Positions 1-11,504 of a stretch of DNA of 64,000 nt are shown here, in pieces (the first letter of the stretch is position 1; each line of letters opens with the position of its first letter). Origin of the DNA: Schistosoma haematobium. Lineage: Eukaryota > Platyhelminthes > Trematoda > Strigeidida > Schistosomatidae. Position numbers and translations under genes: made by a program. The stretch is taken from contig NC_067199.1 of assembly GCF_000699445.3 (NCBI RefSeq), positions 30,402,402 to 30,466,401 on the forward strand, written 5' to 3'. The notes under the pieces are model-generated. The model did no database searches. It was not told where the DNA came from and worked only from the letters and a program-made list of their open reading frames with translations.

Positions 1-4
1 TACC

Positions 5-2722
5 TAACTTCACCTGCAGCTCTTCTAGGATTACTGCTATTCCTAAGCCCAGATAGAGGAGGATAGTTGGTCATGGGGTCAGCAACCACATCCCGTTGCA
101 AACAAATTTGCCAAAAAACGCTAACCAGAATAAACAATTTAACCACTTAAAGACTTTCCAGGGAGTTGAAAGATCTTCATTTACAAGAATTATAACACCT
201 CATGGTGGAAACTGAGATGCTTCAGAAGTCATGAGACCGATGCCTCTCCTAACAACCGGGGTAACAATTAATATAGGTTCATGAAATGTTCGGACAATGT
301 GGGAGACAGAGAGGACCATTCAAATAGTAGTGGAAATGAGGAGATACAACTTGGCGGTTCTCGGGATAAGTGAAACCCAGTGGACACAACCTGCACAGAA
401 AAGGTTGGATTCGGGAGAGATACTGCTTTACTCCGGTCACGAAGAAGAAAATGCTTCGCACACTCAGGGATTTCCTATGATGTTTTCCAAAGGAGCTAAA
501 GAACGACTTATAGGATAGGGATCTCATGTATCCAGAATCTCCAAAGCACTCTTCAAAACAAAGATAGAGAGGGTCACAGCGAATGTTATCCAGTGTTATG
601 TACCCAACAAAGATAGCAATAATGATGATAAATATCAGTTTTACGGCAGGCTTCAATCGATCATAGAGATCATAGGAAAGAACCTGATCATGCTGATGGG
701 AGATTAAACAAAAAAGTCGGAATGGATAACAATGGTTATGAGGATATCATGGGTCGATATGGACTAGGAGAAAGGAACGAGAATGTTGAGAGATTTAAAA
801 ATTTATGTGAATTCAACAAGATAGCTATAGGCGGTACAATATTCCCTAACAAACACATACACAAAGCTAAACGGGTCTCACGGGATTACACTACACAGAA
901 CCAGATCGATCATATTCACATCAATAAGAAAATCAAAAAGGTCAATGGAAGTCGTGAAAACCAGGAGAGGAGCTGGCACAGCTTCAGATTACCACATAGT
1001 TGTGGCCAAGATGAAACTGAAGCTAAAGAAGCACTGAACAATTAGAGAAACAGCATTACGAATGTTCGATCCAAACTTCATACGAGTTACTAACAGACTC
1101 AACCGATTCAACATTACTCTCCACAACAGGTTCCAAGCTTACAGGATCTATTGAAAGAAGAGAAAACTAATATGGAGCACTAACTTTAATGTATCAGGAA
1201 GTGCTAAGCAGCAAGCAACATCACCATAAGAAACGAATCTCTATGGAAATCCTGGACAAGATTCAAGAAAGGGCGAACAAGAAGAGACCAATTAACAACA
1301 CACGAACAAGAGCAGAAAAAGTCAAAGCAAAAGCTGAGTACACAGAAGCAAACAAGCAAGTGAAGAAGAGCATTGGAGTCGACAAGCAGAAATATGCAGA
1401 AGAACTAACAACGACAGTGCAAAACACTGTAAGAGAAGGAAATTTGAAACAATGATATGACACTGAAGGAAGTAGTAGGGAAATATAGTTAACAAGAGAG
1501 ACCGGTCAAGGACAAAGAAGGAAAGACAATCATCGAGATTCAATAATAGAGGAACAGATGAGCAGAATACTTCAAAGAACTGATAAATAGACCAGCTCCA
1601 TTCAATCCACCGGACATCTCAGCAGCACACACAGACATTCCCAAAGATGTCATTCCACCAACGATAGGAGAAATCAGAATGGACTGCCTGATTTTCAACA
1701 GTGTGTTGTTGAAGCAGATGAGAGATTCAGTAAATGTCCAACTTCGAAATCAACAAGCTAGATTCCGTAAGAATCGATCGTGCACACACCAAATCGCAAC
1801 ACCACGAGACAATGTTGAGCAATCAGTTGGATGGAATTCCTCACCACACATCAACTTCCTCGAACTTGAGAAAGCATTTCACAGAGTAGATAAAACAATC
1901 TGAAGAACTTTCCTCGACATTCTGGTGTACCTGAAATTAATGTCAACATCTTACGGAATTCTTATGATAGACCATACCGTAAAGTCGTGAATATAAGGCA
2001 GCAGTACAGATGCATTTCAAGTGTCGGATAGGCCTCCTTACTCTCGCTCTTTCACTTCATTAGAGTGGATGACTGGATTACGAAGACTCTCACATCTAAG
2101 GGGAAGCTTGGAATGAAATAGATAGCTTGAATGAATCTAGACGATTTGAACTTCGCAGATGACCTAACTCTTCTATCCAATACACACCGACTAATGCAGA
2201 TCAAGACAAGCAGTATACCAGCAGCCTCTGTGGTAGTGAGTATCAACAAACACAATGGAAAAATCAAGATCTTCAAATACAACACAGAGAGGGTACGTAG
2301 CTGAAAATTGTAGGACTACTACGACCATCATCAAAAATGTACCAGTATTTATAAACAATTGTCTATGCAAAATATTGAGTGTCCTTTGGCCGGATACCAT
2401 CAGCAACAACCTACTGTGGGAGAGAACAATCCAACTTCCAGCTGAAGAGGAAATTAAGAAAAGACTATGGAAGTGGATAGAACATACATTGCGGAAATCA
2501 CCAAACTGCATCACAAGGCAAGTTGTAACTTGGAATGCTGAAGGGAATAGAAAAAGTGGCAGACAAGGGAACACACTGCTCCGGGATTCGGAGGCAGATA
2601 CAAAAAGAATGAATAGCTATCGGGATCAACTGTGAATGTTTGCCAAAGATAGATTTCGATGGAAAATTCTGGTGGGAGACCTATGCTCCTTTATGAGAGG
2701 TAACAGGCGTAAGTAAGTAATT
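5..2722 (+). mobile_element. RTE-clade non-LTR retrotransposon (SR2-like), decayed copy spanning both ends
   Basis: This is an old LINE copy. Its first 100 bases match the 5' end of the full-length element at 45653-48869 (read on the minus strand), and its 3' end at 2709-2722 has the same GTAA-repeat tail. Fragments of the apurinic-type endonuclease are readable at 297-1045 (ISETQW, then a damaged MGD motif). A linker segment lies at 1189-1455. Reverse transcriptase pieces follow at 1679-1903 (FRKNRSCT, EKAFHRVD) and 2255-2635. Stops and frameshifts are frequent. About 230 bp is missing near 1690, where the conserved KNGKAAGPDN block should be, and another piece is missing near 2290. The 5' flank is cut by the window edge, so the target-site duplication cannot be checked. 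It shares private changes with the copy at 11505-13089. Confidence 0.85.
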
Positions 2723-3259
2723 TACTTTTTTAACCTTCAAACCGGTGCTTTGCTTGATTTTTTTTATTTTTTATCCCAATTCATATCACATTAACCATCG
2801 AGAAAACTAAGATGTTTTTGTAAAAACATGTACTTGGATTTTCGCACTGAGAGGCTTCTTTGTTTAGTTGATTGATTATGTGCACTTATTTCTTTTATCT
2901 CTTTATACTTATAAAAGAATCACTCATTATTGCTTGACAAAGGAAAATACAGAATTGCAGTTTGTATTCAGCATCATAATGTCGACCATGTCTACATAGA
3001 ATAAGAATTTTAGTTCAACACCACTTATAATATTTAACCTGTTTAATCGACACGTGGACACAAACACTTCTACTTTTCAATGTATACCCATCACCAGCTC
3101 TTAAGTTTACTTTCCTTGTAGAAACACTTCCTATATATTCCTGTAACATTTTTACGTTTTACTTGACTTTTTAATCATTTTTTTAACCTAATTTCAGACA
3201 TTTTTGGATAGTTGGTATATTCCTACTTATATAATTGTTTTCGAATCACTTATCAGATT
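2723..3259. other. AT-rich intergenic DNA, nothing recognised
   Basis: Starts with T-rich runs just after the RTE tail. I see no coding motif, RNA gene or clear repeat. Confidence 0.5.
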
Positions 3260-3678
3260 GAAAATAAAAATTTGTTTACACAGAATGAAAACGTTGTTCT
3301 ACATGACACGCAAATGCTAAAATCTTATTCAATAAATGTACTTTTACTAGCTGTATTTAACTGTGAGTGTACACTTTATCAGTAACACAGTTAATTTAAC
3401 AACGTTCGTGTGAGTGACCGAAAGTTTCAGGTTCGAATCTCACGTGAGAAATCGTGGATACTCACTGTTAAAAAGTTCCATACTAAAACGAAACGGCCGT
3501 CCAGTGCTTCTAGATTTTCTATATTGATTGAGCTTAGATCGACTCGTGAATTCATCTATGAAAATAAAAATTTGTTTACACAGTATGGAAACCTTGTTTG
3601 ACTTGACACGCAAATGATAAAATCTTATTCAATAAATGTACTTTTATTAGCGTTATTTAATTTTGAATGTAAACTTTG
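3260..3678. repeat. Direct duplication (about 120 bp, 300 bp apart) flanking a SINE
   Basis: The segment 3260-3378 recurs at 3560-3678 with roughly 85-90 percent identity by eye. Both copies carry the block AAAATAAAAATTTGTTTACA and later AAAATCTTATTCAATAAATG. The offset is exactly 300 bases. The stretch between the copies (3395-3556) is a degraded tRNA-derived SINE. This looks like a local segmental duplication, because a normal target-site duplication is far shorter. Confidence 0.75.
3395..3556 (+). repeat. Sm-alpha-like tRNA-derived SINE with decayed hammerhead
   Basis: A polymerase III B-box-like GGTTCGAATC lies near 3430. The hammerhead relic occupies 3461-3507. Its 3' half is good: GAAAC, the self-complementary stem III ACGGCCGT, the GTC cleavage triplet and the stem I strand CAGTGC. 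The 5' catalytic core that should read CTGANGA is ruined (TTAAAAA), so it should not cleave. The SINE 3' body (CTTCTAGATTTTC and so on) matches the other copies in the window. Confidence 0.7.
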
Positions 3679-3689
3679 TAGGTTGTTTT

Positions 3690-4520
3690 GTCAGCTATAA
3701 TTTATCTAATGATTCGTTTTAAAATATATTCAATTGGTTTGCATGTATATATATGTAATCCATGTGACTATTTTTTTTTGTACAATGGACAGAATCGAAA
3801 CTTGGAAACTAACATGATTTACCATTGGCTAAAAATATAATTTTTAAATATACTTGATAAACATGTTTTTTTGAAACATGAAACATTATTTATTAACAAA
3901 ATACTTGATAGTTAGTATCCCAAAATGAAAAAGGATGAAGAGTCCTATTGTTACATTATATCTACAGATATTATTGTCACATGAATAAATTCACAAACAT
4001 GTGATCCAATATTGAAATAAAAATTACTACAAAATAAATAGGATATTTCATCTAGATTGTAACAAGTTTATCCACGTGAAAATTTGTATGTATATTGTAT
4101 TTGTTTCTTCGAGTTTTCTCTTTTTTTTCTTTCTCTTTTTTGACTTTTTCTTTTGTATATAGGTTATTGACAAATTTTCTAATTCAGTGATTAGTGTTAA
4201 TTCGATTTTTGTTAAAGAAAAACACCATGTAGGATATGTTGCTTGTCAAATAGGTTTATCTAAAAGAATATTCCTTTTTTTGAGGTTTGTGAACTTCAAA
4301 GGTTCTTATTGAAGTACGGGTTTTTTTCAAAATAGTTTAGAAATACTAATATTCATTCAAGACGTAAACAAGTGATCTTACGATAGGAACTATATTTTCT
4401 TTTATTAATTTTCTCCTAGATGTTGAAAATATCTGAATTAGAATAATACAGAACGCCAGGTAATGCTGATTTGTCTGTTTAGGATGGATTAGGTGATAAG
4501 TCTTGTCGATTGAATATTAC
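3690..4520. other. AT-rich intergenic DNA, nothing recognised
   Basis: Homopolymer-rich sequence with no open frame, RNA gene or repeat that I can support. Confidence 0.4.
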
Positions 4521-4529
4521 TTGTTATAT

Positions 4530-4690
4530 CTGGTCGTCGCTAATTGTTGTGTCGGAAACGCTTATCACTGATACTCGGAACGAGGGACCTCTGTAATTCC
4601 CACGACGCGAAAGTAAGAACACAAAGACTGGTATAAGTGAGGATTTATTAACCCCAAAACACGACGACGACTCTAGTCAAAAATACACTC
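4530..4690 (-). mobile_element. Possible LTR fragment (R-U5-like)
   Basis: Read on the minus strand, this more GC-rich patch contains an AATAAA signal after a GGGGTTAATAAATCC block, about 100 bases of mixed composition, and an ending in ACAACA. It is followed by a sequence containing GCGACGACCAG. That layout resembles the 3' part of a schistosome LTR followed by a primer-binding region. I found no second LTR or target duplication, so the call is weak. Confidence 0.3.
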
Positions 4691-4699
4691 ATTTATATA

Positions 4700-5147
4700 T
4701 TGATTCGTATACCCATTTTGATTAATAATTAGGATGAAATCACATATATGAAAAATACTTAGATTTATAACAAATCACATACAGAGCATGGTTCATGTCA
4801 ATTAAATACAAGAATATCGTATATTATACAGAATAAAATATCATGCGAGAAAACAAAACCGAATACGACACTGAATAATTATCACATTGAATCAAAACGG
4901 AAGTAATCTTGAACAAAACTCATAATGAGTAAATCAAGCGAGTTTTGACTTTTCTTCCCGTTGTACCATTAAAGAACATTTTGTGAGGTTTGATCCTAAA
5001 GAATAACTATTTTTTAGCTTCTTATATCGTTTGATATATGCTACTCTGAAAATTTTTAAATGAATGCCAAAAATCTCATTCACATTGATATTCATTAAAT
5101 TATTTGAAATTTTCCATAAATATGGTACCTTAACAACAATACTATAA

Positions 5148-5202
<55 letters not shown>

Positions 5203-6800
5203 TATTATATGATATTATAAATGTTATCTTTTAATAGCAAACAAACTTTTCACAAGAAAAAGCTGATGTCATTCCAAAATGTAAGAAAACAAATGAATAT
5301 TTAATAAATACTTCTTAAAATAAACTCATTCATGGTAATGAGATCTATGGGAATTTTACAGGATTCAACGAATAGTCTAAACCGAAATTTAACCAATATT
5401 ACCTAGTATCAAGAACTTGAGTGGAATTGTTATGCTTAAAAAGTATTTAGTAATAAAGGATACAAAACTTGTGGGATTTTTATTAAAAAGTATCATTGAA
5501 GTTATGGGTAGAATAAAAGTATATGTTCAGTATTTTCTTGTATATATACGAAGTGACCACTATATCTCGAAGTAACCTCATTGAATTCGGTTAGACTAGT
5601 GTTATAACACTTGGCACCAAAAAATGCATTTTTGACAGCTTTATGCTTTCAAACGAAAAATGATTCAGTATTTTCAGACCGTTGAAATAAACAAGTGAAC
5701 TTATATTACAGCAAGTACGCGAAACTAAAGCTGATCTATAGTAATCTGTCAATCGTAATGAAATAGCTGGTTTAATTTATCAATTTTATATAAACGTAGA
5801 TGTTAGAAAAATATGATTTAAAACCTATTAGATTGTATATTTGTATTGTTAAATTAAATACACTGTACAACATTTACTTGTACAAGCACTGGTTAAATTA
5901 CATATCTTAAATTTTATTAAGCACTTCTGCTTTGGGTTTAAAGAGTTTTATTTAGGATTTGATATCATTCAGTTATAATTTAGAGGGAAAAAAGCAAACT
6001 GTGCTTTGAAATTGAAGTCTGACATACGGTAACTATTTATATAAGAATGTTCTTGTTTGAAGACGTTACATTATGCATCCGCTTAGTAATTTTCAACATG
6101 ATCCATGATACTATCCAGCAAATAAGAAACAAATCAGCTAAGGAAACTGTCATAAAAATTTTTACTGTACACCCATACTTCAAACTGAACGGCTATTCCT
6201 TTAAAATACTTCCAAGGCAAGCCAGTTTGCTTTCGGTAACTTAGTGTGATATTCGTAAGGGAGTTACACAGTTTAGATCATTAATTTTTAGTATATCACC
6301 TTCGACAGTAATGATTTACTTCGGAATTTTGGGTTACTAAGCTAGATTTAAATTGTCAGCATGAGGAACCTATATGTAGCCAAATAAGAAACTGATAATT
6401 ATAACACAACGTACCACTGGTCAGCTAGAATGACGATCCTTGCTAAAAAAAATCTATCATTTAGTCGAATAAAAAAAGTCCAAGCTGTTGGTCCGAAGAA
6501 AACGATGGATGAAATCATCTAGTATTAAGCTTGATATATTTCGTATCAACTACAACCATCTATTATTCTATCTCCAACAAAGTGATCTGTACGAAATAAA
6601 TATGTAAGTAACTCATTTTAGACGCTAAAATGACTATGATTTTAACTGAATATTTTTTATTATCGTTCAAATTTTGTTGATGACCCTGATACAAAATGAT
6701 AAACAAAGTTTATTTATGATCATATAGTAAGTATTGAATGGTAATTCTGGTTAAAACATTAAACAGATGGTTTGATTATAAATAAATTAATATATTTGTA
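4700..6800. other. AT-rich intergenic DNA with a (TA)n microsatellite
   Basis: The block 5149-5199 is a pure TA dinucleotide run of about 25 units. Apart from that I see no gene, RNA or mobile element. The small open frame at 6047-6244 has no recognisable motif. Confidence 0.5.
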
Positions 6801-6805
6801 ATAGA

Positions 6806-6993
6806 AGGGGTCCTGTGGAGATTGTAATAATTTCAATAGTTGAGATCATGAGTTAGTTGAAGCTAGACCACCATGGAAAACCTGGAAGCACTGGACGGCC
6901 GTTTCGTTTTATTGTGGGACACCTCAGCAACCGACTCATGATCTCAACTATTTAAATTACCACAAACTCCACAAAATCCCTTCTCATACTAAT
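6806..6993. repeat. Imperfect palindrome built from two SINE tails around a hammerhead relic
   Basis: The left arm (about 6806-6872) is the reverse complement of the SINE 3' tail. The right arm (about 6930-6993) is the same tail in forward orientation. Between them, on the minus strand, lies a hammerhead relic (6888-6930) with GAAAC, ACGGCCGT, the GTC triplet and the CAGTGC strand all intact. The 5' core reads CTGAGGT instead of CTGANGA, and the partner strand of stem I has been lost. The arms could fold on each other over about 55 bases. Confidence 0.65.
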
Positions 6994-7009
6994 CAACATA
7001 TGCTCACTA

Positions 7010-7392
7010 GTGATTGGCTTCAAGAGGTATATCCTGGAGTTCTAGTGGGAAGCAGTGGCCAGTGGGGTTCAGCCGGGTCTTTTGTGAGATAGTAACTCAC
7101 TGAAGGCAATGGTGGATGTGTCGCTCAATTTTGTAGATTAATTGAAGCTAGACATTAACACTGTTGGATACCGGCTCAGTGGTCTAGAGGTTAAGTGATC
7201 GCACGCGAGACCGACAGATCCTAAGTTTGAATCCCGCGAGGCGGGATAGTGGGTGCACACTGCTGAGGACACTCACTATAGGACGAGACGGCCATTCAGT
7301 GCTTCCAGGTTTTCCATAGTGGTCTAGCTTCAATTGACTCATGATTTCAACTATTGAAATTTCTAAAAAATCTCCACAAAACCCCTTCTGAT
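7010..7392 (+). repeat. Sm-alpha-like tRNA-derived SINE, nearly full length
   Basis: The tRNA-like head has an A-box-like TGGTCTAGAGG near 7180 and a B-box-like AGTTTGAATCCC near 7223. A decayed hammerhead (7257-7302) retains CTGAGGA, but it has GAGA for GAAA and ATT for the GTC cleavage site. The tail ends in CTCCACAAAACCCCTTCT, which defines the 3' end of the family here. The upstream 150 bases also match the copy at 49571-49900, so the repeat unit includes a leader before the tRNA-like part. Confidence 0.75.
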
Positions 7393-7473
7393 AATTTTAT
7401 ATTAGTTTGTAGAAACATTTAGAAATGTATAAACAAAAAAGTACAAAGGAGACTAGTGTATTGGCACTCTGGC

Positions 7474-7477
<4 letters not shown>

Positions 7478-7519
<42 letters not shown>
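7478..7519. repeat. (TA)n microsatellite
   Basis: About 21 TA units in a pure run, 86 bases after a SINE tail. Confidence 0.95.
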
Positions 7520-7524
<5 letters not shown>

Positions 7525-8138
7525 ATGCATATTCAATTAGATTACATGCATACATTAATTCCGAACTTTATTGACCAAAGAAGAAATAAAGAAATATTTA
7601 AGGTTATATAATAGTATAAATTTGGTTACTGAAGAATACTTATGTAACCAAATTAATGAGTAGTTCATTGAAAGTTATGACTGCCTAGAAGGGATCATTT
7701 CCAGAGTACATAAAACCCATCTTAATTTTTATTTTATGATGGTGACCAACTTTATGGAATAAACTGGTTTTTTTTCCGGAATCATGAACAAATGATTCTG
7801 TACTAACGTTTATTTGTCATGACAATTATATCACAGAAAAATAAAACAAATAATAAACAACAACACTAATATATTCCACTCAAATGGTAGGTGTTTAAAT
7901 GATTTTAAAAAATAATATCCATAGTTATAAAAAATTAAAGAGATAATTTTCGAGTGTGATTTTTAAACACAACAAATAAGAATACTAAGTCTACATTGAT
8001 CTGCTAAATTTGATATGGATCACATACGAAATCCTTCCTATCAGATATTCATTTACAGATGATCTACAATAAATAGCTAAATTGACAATAAGTTGGGTTA
8101 CTATTAGTAAATTAGATAAATTAGGAGATCATATATGA

Positions 8139-8702
8139 TGTCCACAGAAATGGTAGGAAATAAAAAATGACGCTAGAGTTATAGCGACTCACGTGCAAAT
8201 GGGTTTATTCTCATTTAACTCAGTTAAGCCCTTTTGCTAACTTATTTAGCGGACAAAGCCATCCGCACTATAACAATTTATTGTACCCTTATTATTACTT
8301 TGTGCTTGTATGAAATACGCATGCTTGAATATTGCTTACGGCCTACGCATTTGTTCACTCTGCTAGTCTCACTACTAACCGCTTATTTGATTCGATTACT
8401 CATTAATCTCACATGCTATATATATGTCCATGTTATTCATATGGCTGACTCTGCTTTCTCGCTCGCTTGATTGTATTCGATTACTTACATTCGCTCGCTT
8501 GCCTGTTTGCCGTTCGACACAACTCTTAATGCTCGTTTAATGCATCTGTAATTTTGGACATCTGTGTGTGTGGTCTCGAAATAAACGTAATCAACGCTTC
8601 GTATTCGCCTTCTGAATAATATACCGTTGGGGTTAAATAGGACGGTTATCAAGACGAATTGTATACGAAATTTAAGGGATATATCGAATACCGACCACCA
8701 CA
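8139..8702 (+). mobile_element. LTR-like sequence (probable solo LTR), boundaries uncertain
   Basis: This patch has a composition unlike its AT-rich neighbours. It has a TATA-like CTATATATATG near 8417, CTCGCTTGATTGTATTCGATT-type pyrimidine-rich blocks, and an AATAAA signal at about 8580. About 120 bases of mixed composition follow, ending in CCGACCACCACA. This order (TATA, poly(A) signal, end in CA) suits an LTR read on the plus strand. The 78-codon open frame inside it has no recognisable motif. No clean target duplication was found, so the start is approximate. Confidence 0.4.
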
Positions 8703-8709
8703 GAGTTAC

Positions 8710-10400
8710 AAAAGCTTAATTACTGGACATTACTTTTAGATATCATTTAAATTACATCCCTATATATATTTACGGAAAACTTATACATAATCAGTTAATT
8801 CATCATGCTCAATTAGATAGAATTAAAATTTATACAAGACTAAGACTGGCAATTACGTGATTTTTCCATATTTGTTAAAATAATCCAGAATTATCAGCAT
8901 CACTTCCGTCTAAAGATCACTGTGTGAAGGTCGCCAAGATCGTTTTGCGAGAATTATAGCATATTAAGGTCATTCTTATCATGAATTGGTGTTAGCTAAA
9001 CCACCCAGAACTGAAAGTTAACTGACCTCAATTCCAGACGAAAACTACTTTCATATGATAATAACTTCCTACAAGCTTACCTAGCCTCACAACTGCATCC
9101 CTGATAGATTTATTTGTATGTCAAACACCTGTCAAATTTAAATCTTATTGAGTTATACTTTCCAACATGACTTAACTTCTAAAATATTTATCACATTTAT
9201 CACGATATCAGTGATTTTTCATATACAGCTTTATAATATTTGAGTTTGTGAGATTACTGACTAATTTAACATACAACTACAAACCTGATATAATAAGTTC
9301 TAACAAAACTAATGGTTTTTATTTAGGAAATAAGTGGCTGATGTTTCAATTAATTTGACTGCTTTATTAGATTGAAACCATTTGTATACGTTATTAGTTT
9401 TAAACAAGTTCGGTTAACATGTATAGGTTATGACAGTTTAGTGACTAAACAAAGCAAATAGATACGATGAAGTAAACAAGATTCGTAAGAATGACAGAAA
9501 AACTGTCTGATTGTAAGATCGGTACCTCAAGATATGTTAATCAAAAGGAGTCAATGAATGGTCAATTGTTATATGTTGTTGTACCACTAAACCTAGGGGA
9601 TCGATTTTGAATCTGCACACGCTACTAGAACTACTTTTCGAGGAATTTCGCTGATAATTTACATTGCTTCCTTGTAGAACGTTTATGAAATAATTTGTTC
9701 TGGTTTTTGCGGGGGGAAACTTTCCAATAGTGTTATTTATCTAATAAAAATAGCTTATTGTAGTTATAACGCAATGACAGCGCGAAATAGCAACAAGTTT
9801 CGGCATTGTTGTTACACAGTCCTGAACAGAAAGCCAATCAATTAACAATTAAGTTATTCATTAGCGTCTTAATAAGCGATTATCCTACTGTTAGAACATA
9901 TAGTCCTTAGCATTCTGACTCTGACTCGTTAATAACCTTGTTACGCTTGACCTGTTGTTTAATAAAACGGCCATACTTGAAAATGTTACTCAAATCTCAG
10001 ACATTTGATGCATTACCTCAATACTGTTCAGTATATAAACCCAAAAATGATACAACTTATTGTTTAGTGTCAAAAAAATACAATAACTATGACTTTGGCA
10101 GTTGATTAGTCAATTTGAACGAGCTTTAAAATTCCTTTGAGAGAATTAAACATGTTGATAATGATTTACAAATAACGTAAACGAGAGGTGCTGGAGTTGT
10201 ACCCTCATTAGTTAAAAGTGCTTTATCAATTTTCATCACGAACAAGATCATCCTATTTAAAATGATAAAAATAGGTTTGAATAGTAATTTTATGACCATT
10301 CTTTTATAACTTCCCCTCAAGTCCAAAATAAAGTATGTGTGTTGATCAACAACGCCTCAATATATAACTTAACTGAGTTACTGATCAACTTTATATGAGA
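8710..10400. other. AT-rich intergenic DNA, nothing recognised
   Basis: I see no coding exon, structural RNA or classified repeat in this stretch. Confidence 0.4.
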
Positions 10401-10404
10401 GAGC

Positions 10405-10690
10405 TAGTGATACTGTAGTGAACGAAATCTGAGAACCATATAGTAGATCGTTAATTTACAAAATATATAATCCGTCATCTCAAACTTGACCGTTCCTGTC
10501 GCAAACATCAATCCATTGTTCATGCGTTTTCACACCAATTGCGTTCCGTTCCCGTTCTTTCCTCATCGACCTTCTACTGAAATACATTCTATGCCTGACC
10601 ACCGTTATATACTACTTGTGTGGATATAAGCAACCAACACCACAGTACTAACTAGCCGTCCAAACTGAACTAGAAGCAACAATGGAACCT
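10405..10690 (+). repeat. Dispersed repeat, family A (copy 1 of 2)
   Basis: This shares a series of blocks in the same order with 56535-56800: GTAGTGAACGAAA, GAGAACCA, a TTTCACACCAAT-type block, a run of GTTC(T/C)CG-type blocks, and a TGATGTATACTAC-like segment. It carries no coding motif. It could be the 3' end of a LINE or part of an LTR. I could not classify it. Confidence 0.5.
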
Positions 10691-10699
10691 CAAATCTAG

Positions 10700-11475
10700 T
10701 GGTAGGTAATTGAACAATTTAAACAGTAAGCCACCTTATTAGACTGTGAGATATATTCTATAATCAAAAAGCCAAAAACAAAAAGTTCAAGTGCTTAATC
10801 ACAAAACAAATAATACACTTATATATTGCTTTAAAGTCGAGTTTCGCATGAAATAAAAAAACCAAAAGCAATAGAAAAAGAATGAAAGTACACGATCACG
10901 AAAAAGTGAATAAAACAGAAGAAACAACATAATCACGATACTAAACGAGAAATAATGTTAATAATCAGCGTAATACATACAAGGAAAACACAGTTAAAAC
11001 AGCACAACATAGAGTAAGATAAATGAGGTTGACATGTTTGTATATCTGAGGTAACTAATAAACAGGAGACATTATGAATCTTTCAAAGTTTTATTGTCGA
11101 TTGATCAAACATCCTTTTCTATAAGTTGAGTATATAATTAATTCTGTAACTGAAAGATAATAATAATAATATTACTGACGATTTATAATACACAAAAAAT
11201 GTTCAAAACAGTGTCATTAAAAATTTGAATAGCAAATTACTATTTATAACATTCTATCTTCTTACTTTTGTTGTTGTGAAATTTAAAAGAAATGATTATC
11301 TGACAAATAAATCAGCGGAATGTTATACACTGATGGTTTTATACATTCTTAAGATATAAAAAGCAATCTGTAGTTATATTTCAATTTTTCATTTTAAATG
11401 TTTTGACAGGAAAAGTCATTCAAATCACTAATCCTAGTAAAAAAGTTATGTAGGAATGAAATAAATGATTACCAC
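10700..11475. other. AT-rich intergenic DNA, nothing recognised
   Basis: A-rich plus strand with no identifiable feature. Confidence 0.4.
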
Positions 11476-11478
11476 TTC

Positions 11479-11504
11479 AAGGTTTTCGGTGATTATTTCT
11501 TAAG
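11479..11504 (+). repeat. Target-site duplication, left copy (RTE insertion)
   Basis: It matches 13090-13114 with one substitution and a one-base length difference, and lies immediately before the truncated RTE copy. Confidence 0.8.

Noticed and set aside
8234..8470. 78-codon frame with hydrophobic stretches, possible membrane protein
   Set aside because: It lies within an LTR-like segment and shows no conserved motif.
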